Source: Panacagrimonas sp. (GTDB lineage Bacteria > Pseudomonadota > Gammaproteobacteria > Nevskiales > Nevskiaceae). Taken from it: 64,000 nt of DNA. Shown here piece by piece: positions 60,499 to 64,000 of this stretch (position 1 is the first letter of the stretch; each line of letters opens with the position of its first letter). The notes beneath the pieces are model-generated. The model saw only the letters and a list, made by a program, of their open reading frames with translations. It was not told where the DNA came from and did no database searches. Both the position numbers and the translations under genes were made by a program. The stretch is from positions 1 through 64,000 of the forward strand of contig NZ_JAJFBP010000015.1 in NCBI RefSeq assembly GCF_020697055.1, given 5' to 3'.

Positions 60499-61323
60499 TC
60501 AGCGTTGGAAGAAGGTCTTGGGATCGAACGTGCCCGCCGACAGGCCCGGCTCGGGATCGGGCGTCACCGCCTTGACCTTCAGCGTCGTGCGCAACCCGTC
60601 CGACAGGTCGTGCATCTCGATGATCGCCGGGTACCAGAAGTCGCCGACCTGCTTGAGCGACGACGCCGGCGTCACGAGGCGTTTGCGCACCGTCCTGTTC
60701 TCGTAGAACTCCGCCTTGAGCGGCACGCAGGTCTTCTGGTCGACCCAGCTGCGCACCAGGCTGTATCCGCCCGCGCCGGCTTCCGTCGGCTTGAACGTCA
60801 GGACGTGCACGGCACGCTGGTCGACTTCGCCGGCGCTTTCGTAGGCGGTCTGGGCGCCGGTGAACGTGTTCTGGATCTGCTTGAAGTCGGCGTAGCTGAA
60901 GCTCGTGCCCATCAGCCCGCCGTCGGCGATGCTGCCGGTGACGCGCCGCACGCGTCGCACCGAGGGCAGGTAGACGTACATGCCGTCCTTGGCGTCGCCG
61001 TCTTTTTCCCGGACCAGGTAGGCGGCACCGGCCAGGTTGGGGGGCGACGACACCATCAGCATCGCGCGCACGTGACGCGAACCGTCCGGGGTCTGCTCGC
61101 GCGCGGCAAAGAGCCGGCCCTTGAGCGTGCTGGCGGTGCCGGCCTTGTCGGCGGTGGTGAACTCGACGTCCTGCGCGCGCAGCTCGTTGGGCACGTTCTT
61201 GCGCATGCACTCGAGCACCTTGCCGACCTGGTCGTCGGCCGTACGCGCGGTGGAAATCAGTCCGACCAGCAGCAGCAGCGTCACCAGCATCGTCGCGATC
61301 GTCGTGCGCTTGATGTTGCTCAT
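60499..61323 (-). CDS. LolA-like outer-membrane lipoprotein-sorting protein
   Basis: 274 aa with a signal peptide (TTIATMLVTLLLLVGLISTA). The body is the LolA/LppX-like fold of the 'outer membrane lipoprotein-sorting protein' group: DGMYVYLPSVRRVRRVTGSI, LMGTSFSYADFKQIQNTFTG, YENRTVRKRLVTPA. Such proteins are often encoded beside MMPL/RND-type lipid exporters in steroid- and lipid-degrading bacteria; those exporters are not here. It overlaps the SDR gene upstream by four bases. Confidence 0.8.
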   Translation of the reverse strand: MSNIKRTTIATMLVTLLLLVGLISTARTADDQVGKVLECMRKNVPNELRAQDVEFTTADKAGTASTLKGRLFAAREQTPDGSRHVRAMLMVSSPPNLAGAAYLVREKDGDAKDGMYVYLPSVRRVRRVTGSIADGGLMGTSFSYADFKQIQNTFTGAQTAYESAGEVDQRAVHVLTFKPTEAGAGGYSLVRSWVDQKTCVPLKAEFYENRTVRKRLVTPASSLKQVGDFWYPAIIEMHDLSDGLRTTLKVKAVTPDPEPGLSAGTFDPKTFFQR

Positions 61324-62105
61324 TCCCGTCCCCCGTCCTGACGATTGACCGCGGCCGCGGCCAGGAACGCCGGTCGCTCGCCTCCCCCGTGCAGCACCAG
61401 GTTGCTGCCGGTGGCATAGGCCGCCGCCGGCGATGCCATCCACACGCACGCCTGCCCGATCTCCGCGACACTCGCCAGGCGACCGGCCGGAATGGTGTCG
61501 GCCACCCTGGCGATCGACGCCTCGTCACCGTAATGCAGACCCGAATGCTCGGTTCGCACCAGGCCGGGACTGACCGCGCACACGCGCACCCGCGGCGCCC
61601 ACTCCACCGCCAGCGACTGCACCAGGCTCAGGACGCCCGCCTTGGACGCGCCGTATGCCGCGGTTCCCGGCGACGGCCGCAGCGCGCTGACGCTGCCGAT
61701 GAACAGCACGACGCCGCCGTCGGCCTGCGCCTGCATCAGGTGGTGCGCCTTCTGCGCCAGGTGCAGCGGCGCCAGCAGGTTCAGCGTGACGATCGATTCG
61801 TGGAACCGCGGCGAAGCCTGTTGCGCCAGCGCGAACGGCGCCCCGCCGGCGTTGTTGACCAGCACGTCGAGGCGGCCGTGGCGCTGCGCGATCTGCTCGA
61901 ACATCGCGTCGACCTGCTCGCGCTTGCGCACGTCGCAGGCGATGAATTCCGCCGGCCGATCGCCCGCTCGCGGGAGCTCTGCCGGCGCCTCGCGTCCGCA
62001 CACGATCACCTGCGCTCCGTCGGCCAGGAAGGCTTCGCTGATTCCGCGGCCGACGCCCTTGGCGCCGCCGGTGACCAGCACGGTTCGAGCAGAAGAACGA
62101 GACAT
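61320..62105 (-). CDS. Short-chain dehydrogenase/reductase
   Basis: 261 aa SDR: VLVTGGAKGVGRGISEAFLA (cofactor loop), LDVLVNNAGGAPFALAQ, FIGSVSALRPSPGTAA for the catalytic Ser, and YGASKAGVLSLVQ for YxxxK. Substrate not readable. It heads the minus-strand set SDR, LolA-like, SnoaL-like. Start at 62105; the in-frame sequence upstream is not SDR-like. Divergent from the HsaD-like hydrolase across 112 bases, where their promoters must be. Confidence 0.85.
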   Translation of the reverse strand: MSRSSARTVLVTGGAKGVGRGISEAFLADGAQVIVCGREAPAELPRAGDRPAEFIACDVRKREQVDAMFEQIAQRHGRLDVLVNNAGGAPFALAQQASPRFHESIVTLNLLAPLHLAQKAHHLMQAQADGGVVLFIGSVSALRPSPGTAAYGASKAGVLSLVQSLAVEWAPRVRVCAVSPGLVRTEHSGLHYGDEASIARVADTIPAGRLASVAEIGQACVWMASPAAAYATGSNLVLHGGGERPAFLAAAAVNRQDGGRE

Positions 62106-62217
62106 GTCGCGGATGCTAGGCCATGCGCCGACCGGTGCTGTCACCCGAAAGGATGAAGCCCGGCCGGCGGACGAAGCCGACGATGCGGCCTCCGACTCCC
62201 GAACCCTTCGCGCGCGC

Positions 62218-63057
62218 ATGTCCAGCCCGACGATCCGACCCGTCCCGGAAGGCCGCTACGTGACGCTGGCCAACGGCCATCGCATCCACCTGCTCGACCG
62301 GGGACAGGGTCCGGTCGTGGTGTTCCTGCACGGCTCGGGCAACGGCGCCTGCGGCCATAGCAACTTCAAACACAACTACCCGGACGTCGTGAAGGCGGGT
62401 TGCCGCGCGGTGCTGCCGGACCTGATCGGTTTCGGCTACTCCGACAAGCCGCCCGAGGCGCAATACACGCTCGACTTCTTCGTCGACTGCCTGAACCAGA
62501 CCCTCGACGCCGCCCGGATCGATCGCGCGACGATCGTCGGCAATTCGCTGGGCGGCGCGATCGCGCTGGGCCTGGCGCTGGCGCACCCCGAGCGCGTCGA
62601 GCGCCTGGTGCTGATGGCGCCCGGTGGACTCAACGATCTGCCCGACTATCTTGCGATGCCCGGCATGGCCTCGATGTTCCAGCTCTACGGCTCGGGCCAG
62701 GCGCCGAGCGAGGAGCGCATGCGCCAGTTCTTCCGCGAGGCGTTCGTGTTCGATCCGGATGTCGTGACCGACGACCTGGTGCACGAACGCTCGGAGCTGG
62801 CGAAGCTGCAGATCCCGCAGGTGATGAAGACGCTCAAGGTGCCCAACCTGACGGCGCGACTTCCCGAGATCCCGTGTCCGACGCTGAGCCTGTGGGGCCT
62901 CAACGAAAAGATGATGCCGGAGAGCGGCATCCTGCGACTGGCCAAGGGCCTGCGAAATGGTCGCATGGTGCTGGTCCCGAACTGCGGACACTGGGTGATG
63001 ATCGAGCACCGCGACCTGTTCAACCGGATGCTGCTCGATTTCCTGCGCAACGGTTGA
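62218..63057 (+). CDS. HsaD/BphD-like alpha/beta hydrolase
   Basis: 279 aa. Oxyanion region FLHGSGNGACGHSNFKHNYP and nucleophile GNSLGGAIALGLAL match meta-cleavage-product hydrolases such as HsaD, TesD and BphD. The His is in NCGHWVMIEHRD. The catalytic acid position reads LWGLNEKMMP, with Glu where family members usually have Asp (GxxD). HsaD hydrolyses the ring-cleavage product in steroid breakdown. Start MSSPTIRPVPEG at 62218. It lies in steroid-like company, though a specific substrate is not provable. Confidence 0.82.
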   Translation: MSSPTIRPVPEGRYVTLANGHRIHLLDRGQGPVVVFLHGSGNGACGHSNFKHNYPDVVKAGCRAVLPDLIGFGYSDKPPEAQYTLDFFVDCLNQTLDAARIDRATIVGNSLGGAIALGLALAHPERVERLVLMAPGGLNDLPDYLAMPGMASMFQLYGSGQAPSEERMRQFFREAFVFDPDVVTDDLVHERSELAKLQIPQVMKTLKVPNLTARLPEIPCPTLSLWGLNEKMMPESGILRLAKGLRNGRMVLVPNCGHWVMIEHRDLFNRMLLDFLRNG

Positions 63058-63125
63058 CGGCCCTTCCCGGACTTCGCGCGGGCTACGGGTAAACTCGCGC
63101 AACACAACCGAGGAGGAGTGCAAAG

Positions 63126-63539
63126 ATGAGCACCAAGGTCGAAGGCGGCTGCTACTGCAAGGCGATCCGTTACGAGATCAGCGTCGAGCCGATGCTGAAC
63201 CTGCAGTGCCATTGCCGCGAGTGCCAGTACATCTCCGGCGGCAACGCGAACGTCTGCATGGTGATCCCCGGCGACGGATTCAAATACACCCAGGGCACGC
63301 CCCGGCAGTTCGCGCGCAAGGACCTCGAAAACCCGGTGACGCGCGAGTTCTGCGGCGAATGCGGCACCCCGCTGCTGAGCCGTTCGCCCGCCATTCCCGG
63401 CGCGGCGATCATCAAGCGCGGCACGTTCGACGACCCGAAGGCCTTCGGCGCGCCGCAGATGGCGATCTTCACGATCGATCGCCAGCCCTACCAGTACGTG
63501 CCCGACGGCATGCCGGCGTTCGAGCGCATGCCGGGCTGA
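63126..63539 (+). CDS. GFA-family zinc protein (glutathione-dependent formaldehyde-activating-like)
   Basis: 137 aa. Zinc-binding cysteines of the GFA/Mss4-like fold: GGCYCKAIRYEI, LQCHCRECQYISGGNA and EFCGECGTPLLSR. Most GFA proteins have unproven reactions. Strong GAGGAGGAG ribosome site. It is 68 bases after the HsaD-like gene on the same strand and may share its message. A hairpin follows. Confidence 0.85.
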   Translation: MSTKVEGGCYCKAIRYEISVEPMLNLQCHCRECQYISGGNANVCMVIPGDGFKYTQGTPRQFARKDLENPVTREFCGECGTPLLSRSPAIPGAAIIKRGTFDDPKAFGAPQMAIFTIDRQPYQYVPDGMPAFERMPG

Positions 63540-63569
63540 GCAGGACACCGTCGAATCTCGCGTGTCCCG

Positions 63570-63617
63570 TAGCCCGGACCAAGTCCGGGTCGTTTTCTCG
63601 GGGCTTCGCCCGGGCTA
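63570..63617 (+). terminator. Hairpin cluster after the GFA gene
   Basis: CCCGGAC (63573-63579) and GTCCGGG (63583-63589) pair across a 3-base loop and are followed by TCGTTTT. An outer pair TAGCCCGG / CCGGGCTA (63570-63577, 63610-63617) embraces it. It can serve as a Rho-independent terminator for the GFA gene and, read the other way, for the lipase-like gene. REP-like in form. Confidence 0.6.
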
Positions 63618-63636
63618 GGCGTCTACGCCTCGAGGC

Positions 63637-64000
63637 TCACCGCGCGTAGTCCTTCAGCGGCGGCTCCACCGTCGTCAGGTGCAGACCGGGCGCGCCGTTG
63701 GCGATCTCGATCGGCAGCAGACCGAGGATGTCGGTCAGCAGCGTCGGGGATATTGCCTGGTCGGGCACGATCGGCAGCAGGCCGCACAGCGCCGCGCCGC
63801 CGGCGCGCTCGACATCCGCCGGGCCGGGATGGGTGATCGCGTCGAGCGCAAGCTCGAACGCGAGGCGATCGGTCAGACCGATGGTGACGTGATCGGCGAT
63901 CCGGCCCGGGCAGACGTCCTGCAGCAGGATGTTGCTCACCCTGGGGTTGTCCATCTGCCAGTCCACCGCCGCGGTCGGCACCGGCACGACCGGCTGGATC
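63637..64000 (-). CDS. C-terminal part of a probable alpha/beta-hydrolase lipase (runs off window)
   Basis: 121 residues of C-terminal sequence, open to the window edge: NPRVSNILLQDVCPGRIADH and VTIGLTDRLAFELALDAITH, with ALCGLLPIVPDQAI. The ILLQDVCPGRIADHV stretch recalls the region around the late His of secreted lipase/esterase families, but only a small part is visible, so the family is tentative. It ends 20 bases past the hairpin cluster of the convergent GFA gene. The start lies outside this window. Confidence 0.5.
   Translation of the reverse strand, partial: IQPVVPVPTAAVDWQMDNPRVSNILLQDVCPGRIADHVTIGLTDRLAFELALDAITHPGPADVERAGGAALCGLLPIVPDQAISPTLLTDILGLLPIEIANGAPGLHLTTVEPPLKDYAR

Noticed and set aside
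1-64000. tRNA, rRNA, CRISPR arrays, prophage or transposase genes
   Set aside because: I saw no sequence that fits any of these; the repeats found are short inverted or REP-like elements.

Overview
This 64 kb window is high-GC, gene-dense and carries no rRNA, tRNA, CRISPR array, prophage or transposase gene that I can see. Gene content points to a free-living aerobic gammaproteobacterium, perhaps one of the steroid-degrading Nevskiales/Steroidobacterales-type lineages. The clues are a complete Wsp surface-sensing operon, a six-gene Mrp antiporter with fused MrpA-MrpB, GlcDEF, and scattered steroid-catabolism genes (KshA, KstD-like, HsaA-like, HsaD-like and ketosteroid isomerase). The lineage is an inference from gene content, not from a marker gene.

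Layout. 0.1-2.5 kb: a CadC-type winged-helix/TPR regulator and a decayed HxlR repressor gene whose operator-like repeat survives. 2.5-5.1 kb: an arsenic operon on the minus strand, read arsR, arsI, a truncated arsC remnant, aqpS, arsC and a small membrane protein, with an ArsR operator at its head. 5.4-7 kb: a Tat-exported DUF1329 protein with a clear terminator. 7.3-14 kb: plus-strand housekeeping and accessory genes, namely a DNA-deoxyinosine glycosylase, three small Cys-rich or unknown ORFs, an SGNH esterase, a ferritin-like protein, a tiny peptide gene with its own terminator, a Zn-alcohol dehydrogenase with a membrane partner, and a methyltransferase. 14-20.7 kb: a GGDEF-EAL protein, an M24 peptidase, an EphD-like hydrolase-SDR fusion, a PF10118 metal-hydrolase-like protein and an aspartyl-protease-like protein. 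21-28.5 kb: an Rnk-like/universal stress pair and, convergent to it, the mrpABCDEFG operon. 28.7-34.6 kb: an SDR, a class III cyclase-like protein and a TetR/HsaA-like/KstD-like operon.

34.7-48.6 kb: one co-directional signalling block. A 1407-residue hybrid histidine kinase and a REC-EAL phosphodiesterase lie directly upstream of wspA-B-C-D-E-F-R, so c-di-GMP synthesis (WspR) and breakdown (EAL) sit side by side. 48.6-49.5 kb is a long regulatory gap with a perfect 20-bp palindrome. 49.5-54.5 kb: KshA-type Rieske oxygenase, a SnoaL-like protein, ketosteroid isomerase, a patatin-like lipase and a LuxR regulator, which look like a steroid side cluster. 54.6-64 kb: a cupin, glcFED, a glyoxalase, another NTF2-fold protein, a LolA-like lipoprotein-sorting protein, an SDR, an HsaD-like hydrolase, a GFA protein and the C-terminal end of a probable lipase that runs off the window.

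Non-coding repeats lie between genes: inverted elements built on a CGCAAAG core (two copies, one with perfect 21-bp ends), CTCTCCC hairpins, and a 26-nt repeat shared by two intergenic sites 33 kb apart. No single locus is convincingly a wholly new system. The best leads are the kinase/EAL/Wsp supercluster, the small peptide at 10.6 kb, the small Cys-rich ORF trio at 8.2-9.1 kb, and the organoarsenical operon with its broken arsC.
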